From Varanus komodoensis (lineage: Eukaryota > Chordata > Lepidosauria > Squamata > Varanidae), in NCBI RefSeq assembly GCF_004798865.1, contig NW_025336598.1, positions 22,586,590-22,650,589 of the forward strand: a stretch of DNA of 64,000 nt. The letters are read 5' to 3'. Below the pieces are notes generated by a model, which was given only the letters and a program-made list of their open reading frames with translations, ran no database searches and was not told the origin of the DNA. Shown one piece after another: positions 48,410 to 61,402 of the stretch; position 1 is the stretch's first letter; every line of letters begins with the position of its first letter. The position numbers and the translations under genes were made by a program.

Positions 48410-50742
48410 TCTCCTTATATATATCAAGGGTTGGCAAATGATTCTGATTCTGAAGCTGTTTCTATTTAACTTGTTCCTGCTATTTTTAGTTTCTTGCAGC
48501 TGAATATCCAAAAAATGAAAACAGTCAGCCTCTTCCAAATAAAAATACAGCAGTTACAGAGATCAAAGAAATACAACTGCTTTAATATGAGAGTTGTAGT
48601 AGCCTAAACAGTTAGTTCTCCAGTCATTCGTGTCAAGAAGCTAACAGATCTCATTAACGTTCAAACCCAAGTTTTACATAAACCCATAATACACAAATAT
48701 AAGACTCCAACTGCTATTGGTCTGCACACCATTTATCAATAGACAGATTTCTTCTTTTTCTAGTAAGGGTACAAAAATAAAGGGCTCATGGTTAATGTAT
48801 GTTAGAGTGAAATGTGGCAATCTAGAATAATTATCAATATCCATTATTGTGGATATGAAGTCAACTACAGAGTGACTTAAGGCTATTAAAAAAAAACAAG
48901 CAGAGGATGGATCTCTTCAGTTAAGCACCAAATGAATTCATTCTTTGTAAATGTAGCAACACAAAAGCTACAATTTCTCACAACCTTGGTTTTAGAGTTT
49001 GTTCAGCATACTTCTGATAACTAATAACTCTGAACGATAGAATTTATGCAAATATATTTTCGCAGTTTGTAACATTAATTAATCAGATCTGATCCACTGT
49101 TAGTGATATGTGAAAATAACAAGACTAGTTACAACATTTGCTCAGGGCTCCTACAAGCATTCCACCTAAACATAACTTGGAATTTTTCCCAAAAATGCAG
49201 GACTTTGATTTAGCGAATTCTTACATGAGCATTATTTTAATAGGAAACTGACCATCAGTTAATAATTTACTACTTTAAGTACCAGCACAAGAACCAGAAG
49301 AATTTGTACTCCCTTTATTTGATGTGACAGTTTTCTCTATCTAATTAATTACTAAAACAGTTCAAGATTTGAGCAATTATCTTAATCATTCATTTTTGAA
49401 AGGCTTGAGGAATAGTTGCTAATTTGTTAACAAAAACATCTACCTGGTTAACTAGACATTCAAACAACTATTGGGCTTTATACTTAAAAATGTAAGATTT
49501 AATCCAACATATACAGATCTACACACCTGAATCAAGAATCAGCTTACAACTTGTACGTATATGGTTCCCGAAAATGTGAATGCCACTTTTACATAGCAGA
49601 CATATACAAATTTAAATATATTTTCTTTCTTTTTGTCTGTCTGTCTGTTTCTAGAGGGATAGCAATACCAGTCCTTAAAAACTGAATGCTGGATCCAGAT
49701 CTTGGTACAAAGGAAGTGCCCTGGTCCAGTTTGAGGAAATGCTTCTTTTCCCCTGCAGCACAGCTCACCCCATTCAACAGGGTTGCACATGCCTCTGTGT
49801 AATGGGGAGCTGCACTGACTGCTATGGGAGGAGGAGACTGTCCTCTTCTCTCAGATTAGCTGCATATGTCCAGATCTGGATCCCATCCTATGATTTCACA
49901 GCTTTTTTTCTGTGCTGGACAGCAAAAATAGAATTTGGAGTAAAAATCATATTTAATTATCTATTTCTATGTAATCGGTGTCGAACGTTGTCTATAGAAA
50001 AAGGAAAAACCAAAGATTGATTTTTGCTCTTTAGCAAAAATGGATATTGGGAGTATAGAACATGACCTATGTCAGAAAAAATGCAGCAAGAATAGTTTTA
50101 TGTTCCAAGCTCTACATTAATGTTAAATGAAACATCAACATATTTGACTTCTATCTAGCTAGAAGCCTCATCCACAACTCAGCTAAGATGAAGTTCTTGC
50201 ATTGGATACAAGGTCTCTGAGTCAGACAGGTTGTTTTCTGTATACAGGAAGGTGTATGACATGTGTGTGTGCTAAAGCAACTGCATCTAATATTGGGGCT
50301 GTGCATACAGTGACTCCTGTAAGATTCAAGTTTCATGCATCCTTTGATAGCTAGTGAGTATGGACATCTGTTACAGTATCAAGTTACCTGTTTCCTCCAT
50401 CCACCATGAGACCATTAAAAATAACTACATAAACCATGCACAGGAATCCTTACACCTAACATGAAATATGGATGCTTATAGAACAGTACTTGCTGCCTCT
50501 CACACAATGAGGCATTTGAAAGAACCTGGCAGAATACTGGCATAGCATGTCCACCTACAGAATATTTTAAATTGATTTTGGGGTAAGTATAAGGACTGGG
50601 GTTGTTGTTGTTTTTCTACTCAATGAACAGAGGAAAATTATTGTAAACACAACTGAACATTAAATGACTTATGCCATCACACATTTTACCAGTTAGCTGC
50701 TGGATAATCATTTCGAGGTGATCGGAAATGAATATTAATGTT
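48410..50742 (-). other. NFXL1: NFXL1 3' UTR or flank, limits unknown
   Basis: Immediately downstream of the NFXL1 stop codon on the minus strand and nearly free of recognisable repeats. Some of it must be 3' UTR. Candidate AATAAA signals on the minus strand include 49314-49319, but none can be chosen from sequence alone. Confidence 0.45.
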
Positions 50743-50916
50743 TCAGTCATGGTAGGCTATGAACCATGCAACCATTACAACGGCAGCTCCACATACTGGC
50801 AGGACAATCATGTTCTTATATTTTTGCCATAAAGATTGTTCAACTTCAACTTCATCCTTTTTCCTCTTGTTCTTCCGCCGTCCTTTTAACCTGTTCTCAA
50901 AAGCTTCTAGTTCAGC
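50743..50916 (-). CDS. NFXL1: NFXL1 terminal coding exon (C-terminal membrane segment)
   Basis: NFXL1 is an NFX1-type zinc-finger protein with a coiled coil and a single C-terminal membrane segment. The acceptor reads TTCTTCTTATCCAG and the exon has 57 codons and TGA (50743-50745), phase 0. It encodes [19 protein letters not shown], a helical, basic end of the coiled coil. Then comes [14 protein letters not shown] and a hydrophobic stretch [19 protein letters not shown], ending YHD. The [15 protein letters not shown] block is what I recall from mammalian NFXL1, and a C-terminal transmembrane helix is annotated in the human protein. The zinc-finger exons lie beyond the right edge. Confidence 0.9.
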   Translation of the reverse strand, partial: AELEAFENRLKGRRKNKRKKDEVEVEQSLWQKYKNMIVLPVCGAAVVMVAWFIAYHD

Positions 50917-51489
50917 CTGGATAAGAAGAAAACAAAAAAATTATAGAATCAGATACTTAGATACTAGAATCAAATACTGAAACATATTATGGTTTGTCAA
51001 ATGTGTCTCCAAATAGTGCATGATAAATCTGCTTCATGTGCATGGCAAAACAGCTCTGCGGCCTTAGTGGGGTGAGATCAGGTGCTACTGCATATGCTAA
51101 AGTATCTTTGGCATATAACTAACTTTGACCCTACTCACGCAACCCACATACTGGAGAGATTAGCATACGAGCATACACACAAGGTTGGAGCATTCAGATT
51201 AAGACAAATCCTAAAGGATGGTTGATGCTCCTTTAAGCAAAGCATGAGTCTATGTGGAATTGAGGTAATAGTTCCCCCTGCTGATTACCAAAGAACATGA
51301 CATAATGCATTTAACTTCTGCAGCACAAGAGCTGTAATACAGAGGAGTGAAAAAAAGAGGTAAAACAAACTTCTCCGTCACTCTGGTGAAGCAAGTGAAT
51401 AATCAGAATCTAAAGAATGACGACTTTTATTTACAATTACATTAAAATGCATTCTAGTGCTCATTGAGGTTAAAGAGACAATTTTTAAT

Positions 51490-51585
51490 ATTTTATTGTT
51501 AATGCCTTATCATCTATGTAAGCCACTCCAAGAGCCTAGTTGACTGAAAAGCAGGGTACAAACTCTGTAAATACTAAATATATAT
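51490..51585 (+). mobile_element. L2/CR1-type LINE 3' tail
   Basis: TATGTAAGCCACTCCAAGAG followed by AAAGCAGGGTACAAA, close to the LINE ending GTAAGCCGCCTTGAGAG...AAGCGGGGTATAAA. Only the 3' tail is present, in an NFXL1 intron. Confidence 0.5.
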
Positions 51586-52437
51586 ATGGTTTTCAGTGTC
51601 AAACAAGTTGCTGGAGTTGAATTGGCAGGATTTACTCCCCTCTCCAATAAATATCAAAAGGATAACAGGATATCTGTATTTGTGAAATACCATTGGAAAC
51701 AATGCTGTACCAAGGCTTTCATGCATATACTGGCAATCAGGGCATCAAATAGCTCATTCATACAGGATTACTTAAGGCTGGCCCTGATTTTCATCCTGTG
51801 GTCCAACTGGTTTAAATGAAGACCTGCCTTCCTAGCCAAGCAACTGGAGTACTTTGGTCTGGTAAACAGTCTTTATCCATTTCATGGTTCCCTCTCTCCC
51901 CACCATCCATCACCTTGCACAGCCTCTGCTGCAGACCCCAGCTCACCACAATTCTTTCATTCCTCTCAGTCCCCAGGTCTCAGTGGGGTCGTGCTGCTAA
52001 TCCACTCACACCTTTTTACTGAACCAGGTGCATAGGATGCCAGGACTCCTCCTCTGTTGCATGTTCTTTTCATGTCTCTTTGAGATCCTTTGCCCTTTTT
52101 TGGCCTTATGTAGATTCAGGCCCCTCTCTCTGACATTCCACTACAAGAGGAAGTATACCAGGGTGGTGCTAAGAAGCCACAATTCTCCCTCCTACCGTTC
52201 TGCTTCAAAAGAGTTACTAAAGAAAGCTAGTTTTGGCCACCCATTAATGAAACATCTGAAAGAAAGCCTCTAAGGCATGCTGAAAGTGTACCTTTCTTTG
52301 AACCACTTTGGAAACTGACATTTTTAAAGCTGAAATTCTGCCAGTGTTATACATTTTTTTCTCATTAGTGTATTTGACAGTCACACATGAAAAATCAAAG
52401 CACATAATTTCTCATGAACACATTAAGTCAATTCAAA

Positions 52438-53210
52438 GGTCCGCAGCTTGGGAGTGCTCCTCGACCCGGAGCTTTCACTCGAAGCTCAGGTAACAGCAGC
52501 GGCGAGGAGTGCTTTCCTCCAGCTTCGGCTGATTCATCAGCTGCGCCCCTATCTGGAGTACGACAGCCTCGCAACAGTGACTCATGCACTGGTGACTTCC
52601 CGTCTTGACTTCTGTAACGCGCTCTATGTGGGGCTACCCTTGAAGACGGTCCGGATACTTCAATTGGTTCAAAATAGAGCTGCCAGGCTGCTGACGGGAA
52701 CTGGACGTTATGCTCACATGACTCCAGTTCTCCGGCAGCTTCACTGGCTTCCCATTGAAGTCCGGGCCCAATTCAAGGTGTTGGTGATGACCTATAAAGC
52801 CCTAAACGGCTTGGGTCCTGGTTACCTGAAGGAGTGCTTACGTCCATATATGCCCAGCTGCCCCTTGAGATCAGCGGGAGAGGCCCTCCTCCGGGAGCCC
52901 TCAGTGAAGGAAATTAGGAGGGTGGTTACTCGGAGGAGGGCTTTCTCAGCGGTGGCGCCTAAGTTATGGAATGCGCTCCCCAGAGAGGTCTGCCTGGCGC
53001 CGTCGTTATTTGTTTTTCGGCGCCAGGCAAAGACCTTTTTATTTAAGCAGCATTTTAAATGTTAATATTATTGAATTTTATTTGGCCAGGGCGGCTTATT
53101 TTATTCTACTGTATATATTTTAATTGTTATTGTTTTAATGTATTGTGTATTTTATTTGAGGTTGTAAGCCGCCCCGAGGCTTTGGCAAGGGGCGGCATAG
53201 AAATGTTTTA
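52438..53210 (+). mobile_element. L2-clade LINE, young 5'-truncated copy
   Basis: Best-preserved L2 copy in the window. A 205-codon frame is open from the truncation point to its stop at about 53063. It reads LGVLLDPELSLEAQV, then LDFCNALYVGLPLKTV, VQNRAARLLTGTGRY, TPVLRQLHWLPIEVRAQFK, YKALNGLGPGYL, and ends with an AFSAVAPKLWNALP block and FRRQAKTFLFKQHF. These are the conserved C-terminal blocks of L2-type reverse transcriptase. The 3' UTR has GTAAGCCGCCCCGAGGC and an (ATAA)n tail. The YADD catalytic region is outside the copy, so it cannot move by itself. Confidence 0.95.
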
Positions 53211-53229
53211 ATAAATAAATAAATAAATA

Positions 53230-53320
<91 letters not shown>
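53211..53320 (+). repeat. Compound tetranucleotide array on an L2 tail
   Basis: Three runs joined in phase: (ATAA)n from 53211 to about 53230, (AGAA)10 at 53231-53270 and (GCAA)n, about 12 units, to 53320. Each unit differs from the one before by a single base, as expected if the L2 tail grew by slippage after point changes. Confidence 0.95.
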
Positions 53321-53321
<1 letters not shown>

Positions 53322-54750
53322 TTATTCCAGGGGCAAGCAGACACTTATACTTGAAGATCACCTTTATGTGGCATGTACGTGCTGTTTGCAAGACAGAGCT
53401 TCCCACCTTGACCCAAAGAAGACACATGTAATACCATTTTGCAATGAGAAGGAGGAAGGGGAAGAGAAGGAACATTTAAAAGCTGTGACTTAGTATACCA
53501 CAGTGTGCTTGCTGATTTGGGTTGCATAACTCCGCTAAATAAAAGGTTATTTTAAGAACAAGAGGCCTGACAATTCCATTCCAAATTACTAAATGTGGAG
53601 ACCTTAATCACATATGAACAAAAGCATCTAGAGGTGAGAATCTCTGCAAATACACTAGACACTTCTATTTTTCAATTCAATAATATTTGGAAAACAGAAC
53701 ACATGGGCACTGCCCTTTTCCCATCACTGTAGCTGTATATCAGCATTATCTTGTATCACTATAAATAGCATCCTTCTATTCTGCAATGAAAGACTCTTTT
53801 GTAATGTCTGCAGAAAAAAGCTTGGCACCTGGACAACAGTAGCTGACTTTGTTGTGAAACATTTAATAAAAAAACAGAGTACTGATTTACAAGCCATATT
53901 CAATCCCAGTGGCTGCAATTGCATGTAATACTGCTAGGGGAGTATGAATATTTGACCCCCTACAATAGCACTCTGCTTTCTCCCTACTTGCTTGTCCAGC
54001 AATCCAAGTATATATTTCTCTTTTCTTCTTGTTGCTACCATCAAGGAAAGAGCAATCCACATAAAGACTTCTAGGATGTATGCATGCATGTGGCCCTAAC
54101 AAAGGATCACATGTTATCTTCAGGCTGAAAAGGTTGTGCATCTCTTCACTAAATATTTTAGGATTGTGTGTCCAAACAAGCCTAAACAAAGTAATCATAT
54201 GCTTCCCTGTCTCCTCCCACAGGGCCAGAAGGCGGTTTCCTTCAGAGCTTGCTTCCGCTTCAAAAGAAAGTTGGCATTACGTTAAACACGGGAATGCTGG
54301 TCTGAAACAGACAAGCCAGCCTTGGAACCCATGGCTTGGAATTGACTTCTTTAGAAACTGACAAAGATATGTTTCCAGCTAGAAGTCCAACACGCTAAAT
54401 CCAACAGAAGTCCTGTTAATCTTGGCCATGGAGAAAGATGGGGAGATGGTTTAGGAGGAGTTTTTGATGCTTATCTACACAGTCCCAAATACTGGTTTAC
54501 AATGATGTACCATAATACAGGACACCACCACCTGTACTTCATGCATTAATCAGAACAGATTTCTTATAACCAGAGACCTAATGTACATATGGACCTTCTA
54601 GTCAGGCATCCAAATGAGATTCTTATCAGTGAAATAAAATCCCTTACAAGTGTACAAGATAGCAGAAATAAAGCAGTTTAGCAAGGTTGTAGCCCTAACT
54701 TTAATGAAATAGGATTGTAGCCCAAAATTTTAGTATTTTCCTAGCAAAAA

Positions 54751-54790
54751 AGGTGGTGGTGGAGGAGGAGGAGAGGGAGGGGGAGGAAGA
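54751..54790. repeat. Purine-rich run beside an NFXL1 splice donor
   Basis: GGTGGTGGAGGAGGAGGAGA and more, about 40 purine-rich bases. In the NFXL1 transcript this is a C/U-rich tract starting about 5 bases after the donor of the 54-nt exon. Such tracts can bind TIA1 or PTB-type proteins, though no effect is shown here. Confidence 0.7.
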
Positions 54791-54794
54791 GTAC

Positions 54795-54848
54795 CTGTTG
54801 CCTTCGTTTTTCCTCTTCAGTGGCAGCTCTAGCTGCTGCCTCTTTCAT
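54795..54848 (-). CDS. NFXL1: NFXL1 penultimate coding exon (54 nt)
   Basis: Acceptor ATATTCACACAG, 18 codons, donor GTACTC. It encodes MKEAAARAATEEEKRRQQ in phase 0, an acidic-basic helix that continues into [12 protein letters not shown] of the last exon and forms part of the C-terminal coiled coil. The length is a multiple of three with both ends in phase 0, so skipping it would keep the frame. The donor departs from consensus after +3 (GTACTC), which might make it a weak splice site. Confidence 0.88.
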
Positions 54849-55461
54849 CTGTGTGAATATAAAAATATTTAGCACTTGGTTCTCAAATACTGGCTTTTAA
54901 AAAATCACTAAACTCTCAACTCAGAATAACTGTACAATGAGATTAGCACTAAAGCACTTCTAAAAATAACTACTGTGCTTTTAAATGATACAGATGTTAT
55001 TTAATGAAGCTGAGGTCATTCCCTCTCAGGTTTTCTTGTCACTCACTCACTTTCACATAAAGTTAGAGCCTTTCCACATGATCAGTCAAGAACTGCTCCA
55101 AATAAATGTTAGCCTATGGAATGTTAGTGTCATGTTTCCATATCACAGATTGGAGCAGAATAGTTCATGCAATTATAAAATTTGAATATTTTAGTTAGAT
55201 CCTTCACATCCTCCTGTAGTGAATTCCATAAGTTAATTTTGTGCCCAGTGAAATAAATCTTTTATCATGAAGCTACCAAGCAATTTTCTTCGATTCGAGA
55301 AATTCTAGTATTTCTAAGACTTCCTTTCTTCCCAGTGATTATCATTCATTGTTTCATAAACTGTGATCATGTTCTTCTCTGAAGATGCATTTTTTTCAAA
55401 ATCTCAAAAGCCAAAACCTCACAGGAAAGTTTCTATCTTTCTATAATTTCACATAAACAGC

Positions 55462-55863
55462 TTAGGCTCTGGTTACCTTAAGGAGCACCTGCACCCATAT
55501 GTGCCTACCCAGCCTTTGAGATCTATGCAGGGGGCCCTCCTGTGTGAACCATCCCTTAGGATGGTGAGAGGAATGGCTGCAAAGGAAGAGGGCGTTTTCT
55601 GCAGCTGCTCCCCATATTTGGAATGTTCTCCCTGAGGAGATTTGCCTGGAACCTTCCTTATAGTCTTTTGGTGCCAGACGAAAACCTTCCTTTTAAAAAA
55701 CATTTTAATAGTTAATGCCATTCAACCTTCTGTTTTGTATTTTTATCTGTATTTTAACAACATTGCAGTTTGAATATGTTGTAATTAGTTTTTATTGTGT
55801 TTTATCTTATGACTGTGAGCCACCCAGAGGTGCTGTGGCAGAATTGGGTGGCATAAAAATGTT

Positions 55864-55907
<44 letters not shown>

Positions 55908-55909
55908 AT
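55462..55909 (+). mobile_element. L2-clade LINE 3' fragment
   Basis: Plus strand: GSGYLKEHLHPYVPTQPLRS, then GALLCEPSLRMVR, then an NVLPEEICLEPSL-like block, all C-terminal L2 reverse transcriptase. The 3' UTR has GTGAGCCACCCAGAGGTGC and a long (AAAT)n tail (55865-55909). Broken frames. Confidence 0.85.
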
Positions 55910-56622
55910 TCAGTTGTCCTTTTCTAGTTTCCTCTGGATTTATGACCAGAACTGCACAAAATGCTCTATATGCAGTAGTGACATAAAATTATCATGGTGT
56001 TATGATTCTTTGCATTTCTGATTCTTGAAAGTCCAAGTATATAACAAATATAGTTTACCCCTAACTACACAGTTTTAAACAAAAATGAGCAAAAGAATCT
56101 AGATTATCAAGACCACATATATCTTAGCAGATACACTTTTCATAAAGTCTATTTTTAAAAAATACATCGCTATGTCATTTTAATAATACTTTTTACTGAT
56201 GTGTCTACCATGGAAATTAGGCATAGAACTTTCACAGACTCTTCCTAAATCCAGATCTTTTTTTAAAAAAACTCATTTTAACATGTGTTATGTTGGCTGT
56301 ATAATCAGCTAAAAGACACTTACTTAACAAAATTATTATGAAACATAATGATGTATTATTTGGGGATCAGTAATATAACCCTGCGTTAACACAAGCAGGC
56401 TGTTCAGAATGAACAAAAGACAAGAGCACAATTGTGTGCAATGAAACTGGGCAAAAAGGGCCTTGGGCACTATGAACAGAATTTCCTGTCAACCTTCTTC
56501 CTTTGCATTTGCCTTCTCTTTCATCTTTCTCCTTCTAAAAGCAAACAAATGTAGTATTGCAGACATGCTCAATTAGTCCCTTCACATTCTAACTCTCTTG
56601 CTTCCTCAGAATACTGGTCACA

Positions 56623-56670
56623 TCTCCATAGTCCACTCTCACACGCTCTCCATAGTCCACTCTCACACGC
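56623..56670. repeat. Tandem duplication of a 24-mer
   Basis: Two perfect head-to-tail copies of a 24-base unit beginning TCTCCATAGTCC and ending CTCACACGC, in an NFXL1 intron. The lack of any difference points to a recent duplication. Confidence 0.95.
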
Positions 56671-57473
56671 TGACACACTCCAAGGGGAACCCGTACTGAG
56701 ACTCATACCCTTCCCTCCCCTTCACATCCCATCCTGCCATTCTTGCATACTGTAAAAAAAGCAAGCTTCAGGTGTTCTTTGCATATGGCAATATACTTAT
56801 GCTGTATATGGGTCTTTCCTCTATAGTAATAATACCTATGCAACAAAGTAGCTTCCTAGGACCAAGGTGCACAAGACTGGTATGAACAAGTGTTAGCAAT
56901 GGGCTTCTTGGTGGTAGCTCCCTTCCCCTGGAATTACTTCTGGGATACAGCAGATACCAAACTCACGTGCTTGCAATGATTCTAAAAAATGTACTTGTTT
57001 ATTCTGGCTTCTCCCAACCATTAATGTGTTTTAAGGATAGGCTCTTATGAATGTTTAGACCAGCCCTACAACTTGAAACTTGCCCCAACCAGTCATACCG
57101 GCTATGGGATACTGAGAGCTGTAGGGTATTTTCCAGTCTAAATAGCATAGGACTACAGCCTAACTGTTGTGCTTTTATAATGATGTATTGTTTTATAATT
57201 TTTAGTGAACCACTTTGGTTAGAATGGGAATATAAATACTGTAAAACAACAACAAATAATTCTAACAACACACACAGAAGTTCACAGCATTAACAGCTTT
57301 TCACTAATAGGAAAACAATAGAAACATCATACACAACAAAGTAAAATTCAATGTGTAACAGCTGTTGAACATGAACAACTGATTTATTTGTCTCATAATC
57401 TTAGAAAATAATTCTGCATTCATTTTTCTTTTTGGAAGCAACAAGAATATATTATAACCAAGAAGAAAATTAC

Positions 57474-57560
57474 CTCAGAAGCTTTCTGCTTCATTTCCTT
57501 GCATATTGTGTCACATTCTAAGGAAACCTGGCCTTCCTGAACCTTACTGCACAGCAGCTC
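57474..57560 (-). CDS. NFXL1: NFXL1 coding exon (87 nt)
   Basis: Acceptor CTCTTTCTAG, 29 codons, donor GAG|GTAATT. It reads [19 protein letters not shown] then [10 protein letters not shown] in phase 0 at both ends, running directly into MKEAAARAATEEE of the next exon. From memory, mammalian NFXL1 has a closely similar ELLCS...QEG.VSLECD..C stretch here. The two cysteines about eight residues apart mark the end of the cysteine-rich region before the coiled coil. Confidence 0.88.
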
Positions 57561-60500
57561 CTAGAAAGAGAGTTCAAGTTTTTTTTTTATAGCATTCTTA
57601 CATTATGGGGGTTTTCTTTGTTAGTCTCAATGCTAAACATCCATTTCTAAACATTGGTTTCCTATAAACAAAACAAAATTAACTCTTGATATTTAGTTTG
57701 CAAGTCATTATTCCGTAACGATGGAAGCACAAATAAAATTGCTATCAGTAGGTGCTGTCACACCATAGCATGCCCAGCCTGACACAGGCACTTGTTCATG
57801 GCTTTTGGAGATGAGCACAATTCCCCACAAGGAAAGCACAGGATGCAGGGGGTAGGGGAGAATGGGGCAGGAAAGCTGGAGTCCCTCTGGTATAGGAAGG
57901 CAACCATTCCTCTATTTTTTAATTCTATACTGCCAATAAGCCAAAGCTCTCTTGGCAAAAGTGGCACAGCCCCAGAATGACTCAGAATGTACAACAAAAA
58001 GAAAGACTGCTTCTCCTCATAAAGGTTACTACTGGATGGTGTTTAGGGAAAATCCAGGATGTGCTTCCTCAGTCTGTTCTAGAAGCAGGACACCACTTCT
58101 CTCATCCATCTCTTTCCTGACAAAGATTGCCCCCATTTTGTTTCTTACACAGCCTTGAGGGAGAGAGAGAATTTCCTTTGACAAACAGATCTGAGTAGAA
58201 AATCCTGAGATAAGGCTTGAAACAGAAAAAAGGGGGCTATTAGGGACTACATGCTCAGGAGGCTCCTGTGTGATACTTAAACCAACATGTTGCAATTTCT
58301 TCAAGCAAAAAGAATGGTGCTGGGAGCTGTATTTTGGGGTCCCGTCTGCTGGGAGAGGGTAACATTTGCCAGACGTAGGTAACATGGTGCTTGTGGGCAG
58401 CTGCGTGTCCCTAGTCACCTTCCTCACTGCCCACTGGCATTTTTTTTTTTTTTTTTTTTTTGTATTTTAAAGATTTTTGTTTTTTCTTACTGGCAACCAA
58501 TATAGCTTCCAAGCAAAGCGGGAGTTTCTAGCTTCTACCTTCTTACTTTCCTGTGAAGGTTTGTGGGCAGACTTGTTCTGAGTAACCATGCCCACCCATA
58601 GCAACCATTGATGTTTCTCCAATTTCCAAAGATGCCCTTGGGGTAAGACGGTTGCTTGCTCCTGCTGCTTTCTGCACACCGATCAAAAGAAACCTTTACA
58701 ATAAAAAAGCAATGTTCCTTACATTGCTGGTATGAGAAAGCATGCAGGACAGAACATAATAGTGTAGTGATAGCCTCAGTGGGCCAGAGTGGCTACTGTT
58801 CACAGAGTGGCTTCTTGTAACACCCTCCTTCCAAAGAGTGCCTGTGCTGAGGTATGCATGCCTACTTCATAATAGTGGGGGAAATGTGTAGGCTAAAGAC
58901 CTGTGTAGCAATCTGGCTGATCTCTGACACTGGTCAATTTAGGTAGACGTTAGCCAAGGCAGCAGCTAAACTATTGAAATGTTTGCAAGAGTACTGAAAT
59001 ATGCCATGATTGGTATCCTAGCACAATACATGCTTGATCCAGCTGGCTATGGCAGGAATAGAGATGCTTTCCTCCATAGAAACTACAAGGCTATCCATTT
59101 GCCTAAAGGTAGTTAGGCAGTGAATGTCTGAGCAGAGGACCCAACAGATGCCAAATTTGGGCCACAGATGTTAAAATGGGTGAGGGCAAATGGAAAAGAA
59201 GCTAAGCTCATCTATTCTGCAGAAGGTACAATTTGCCTTTGGAATAAAGGAAAGGTATGTCTCAAGATCACTCTGTCTTTGGAAAAGATGCAGAGGGGTT
59301 TATTGATTGAGGGCATTGATTTCTCAGACTCTGCTTGAAATTAACATTAAGGCAATTAAGAGCCACCTTGAAAGAGAAATCTCAGTAGCACTGTTAGGTA
59401 TAAAGGGCAGAATTGTTTTTTCTGCGCAAGAGAAGATACAAGTTGTACTTGACCTAGGGCAGGAAACTCAGCTGGGTTGGGACTTCATGAAGAAGGGGAA
59501 AGATCAAGGAATACTTCTCACATGGTTCTACCTATCAACCCTGAAGATAAAGCCAAAGCCCAAGGCTCTCCTCCACCAACCGAGAAAACTCACAGGCAAA
59601 TGTGGGATCATCTCCCAAGGCTAATACATACAGAACTTTGTGCTTCTTTCAATCACAGGCCACAAAGCAGTATCCTCCATTTTTCCAGCAAATTTCCCCT
59701 GCCCACCTCCAACCATAGTCAAAGAGATAAACCTGCACCAAGACTAACCAGAAGAAAGATGCAACTAAATTCCTTGCTTAAGCAGGATTCTTAACTAAGG
59801 ACCTGAAGCAAATGTTTTGGGGATGGAATCTACTTTGCATTATATACAATTGTTAGCTTTTATGTTTTCACTTTATGTTTTCATTCTCTTCCAGAATGTA
59901 AACTGCATTAATATGCTAAATGTCAGGAGAAAAAAGTCCATTGCTAGAATGAACCACTCAAAGTCCTTATGCCCTCCACCAGAAAATGGAAAACAGATAA
60001 ACAGTAAATCACTTACTTAGGAATTCAATTACATCGTACACTTTCAGTCACATAGAAAGCTTCCCTGTGCAGCCATTAAAAAGATGTATCAAGAACGTAT
60101 GAAAATAATAAAACTTCAAACCTTTAAATACAATTCAAGAGTAGCAAAAACATAATGCAAACTTTGAAACCGCAAAATAATAAACACACAAAAACTGTAA
60201 CTCAAGAAAATTATTACAAGATATAAATTGTGCTGGAAAAAAGCATGCCTAATCATGGTTGCTTCAGCATGGCCAGCATATACAGTGAATTCTACATCCC
60301 TGTCCTAGTATGGCAACCTAGTATTGTGTCACTGTACTCTGTATTTCAAAAGACAGTGAGAGAATCAACAGTGCCTCTCCTGATGCCTTAACTGTAGGAC
60401 TGGTTTTCTCATAATGCTAAGCCCTGAGAAAGGCTGTTGAATTCTGGGTTCTCAACACATGAGAACATGGATGCACTTAAAAAGCCATGGTTGGTTAATG

Positions 60501-61338
60501 ATGAATAACCCAGAAAAAGAACCCCATGGTTTGTTGTTGGGTTCTGAACTCAGCACTGTCCATTGTTTGTTTTGCTAAGCTACGGAGGGCAACAGTAGTC
60601 AAAAATCTCAACCATACTAGTACATCAGCACCACCTAGACATTTGGGATATAGGGAGGGTGTAGGCAAAGGAGAGAAACAAACAACCAGGACTGAAAGAA
60701 GAAAACCATGGTTTGTTCAAATATATGCCAAACAAATCCTGGGTACTTGAACAAACCATGAATTAAATAAATCATGGTTTAAGGTTGTGAGAAACAAGCT
60801 ATAACGTGAGGGTAGGTTTAAGTAATAAATAGTGCTGTTTCAGATAACCTCATGTCAAGCCACTCAGGCTTTAGAGGTGGTAACCAGCACACTGAACTGG
60901 GCCTGTAAGCACTTCAGACAAGAAAGAATGTGTCTGAGAAAGAAGGGGCTATAGGGAATCATTGAGAGATTCTATAAACCACTCCAAACCAGACTTCCAA
61001 CATTAAGTTTCATCACATCTTTTTATAAAGAGCAAACTCTTACACGCATAAAGTGTACATAGTCACAAATGCAAGTTGACTGCATCTATAAGTATTAATT
61101 ATCTTCTTAGAAGTAGAAAGACCAATGTTCTAGTTAGAATTCTGATTTTCTTGAGAAATCCTCTGTATGAAGGTCACTGCCAGGTTATCGCAACATTTTT
61201 AGCTGCTGAAAAGTTTGCTTTCCAGAATTATTTCTTTTTCAAATTCTGTTTTAGTAAGTTTTATTACTGAAATGGAATGTCTGCTTTTACTTGTGTAATA
61301 ATAATTGGGGACTCCAAATTTGCCGCCACTATTAAGAT
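57561..61338 (-). other. NFXL1: NFXL1 intron, unassigned part
   Basis: No exon, RNA gene or clear repeat recognised except a 22-base T run at 58440-58461. Open frames of up to 132 codons (58029-58427, minus) have no recognisable domain and overlap frames on the other strand. Confidence 0.55.
58440..58461. repeat. Poly(T) run
   Basis: Twenty-two T in a row. It could be the reverse of a retroelement poly(A) tail, but no element body is recognisable beside it. Confidence 0.9.
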
Positions 61339-61402
61339 GATGATGAATATACAGTAGAGGTGACAGTAGAGGTGACAAATAGATTTAAGGAATTAGAACT
61401 GA

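Noticed and set aside
52448-53065. 205-codon plus-strand open frame as a host gene
   Set aside because: Its blocks are those of L2 reverse transcriptase, and it ends in an L2 3' UTR and tail.
53135-53475. Leucine- and phenylalanine-rich minus-strand frames resembling membrane proteins
   Set aside because: They are translations of the tetranucleotide array on the L2 tail.
58029-58427. 132-codon minus-strand frame
   Set aside because: No domain or splice context, and it lies in an NFXL1 intron with overlapping frames on the other strand.
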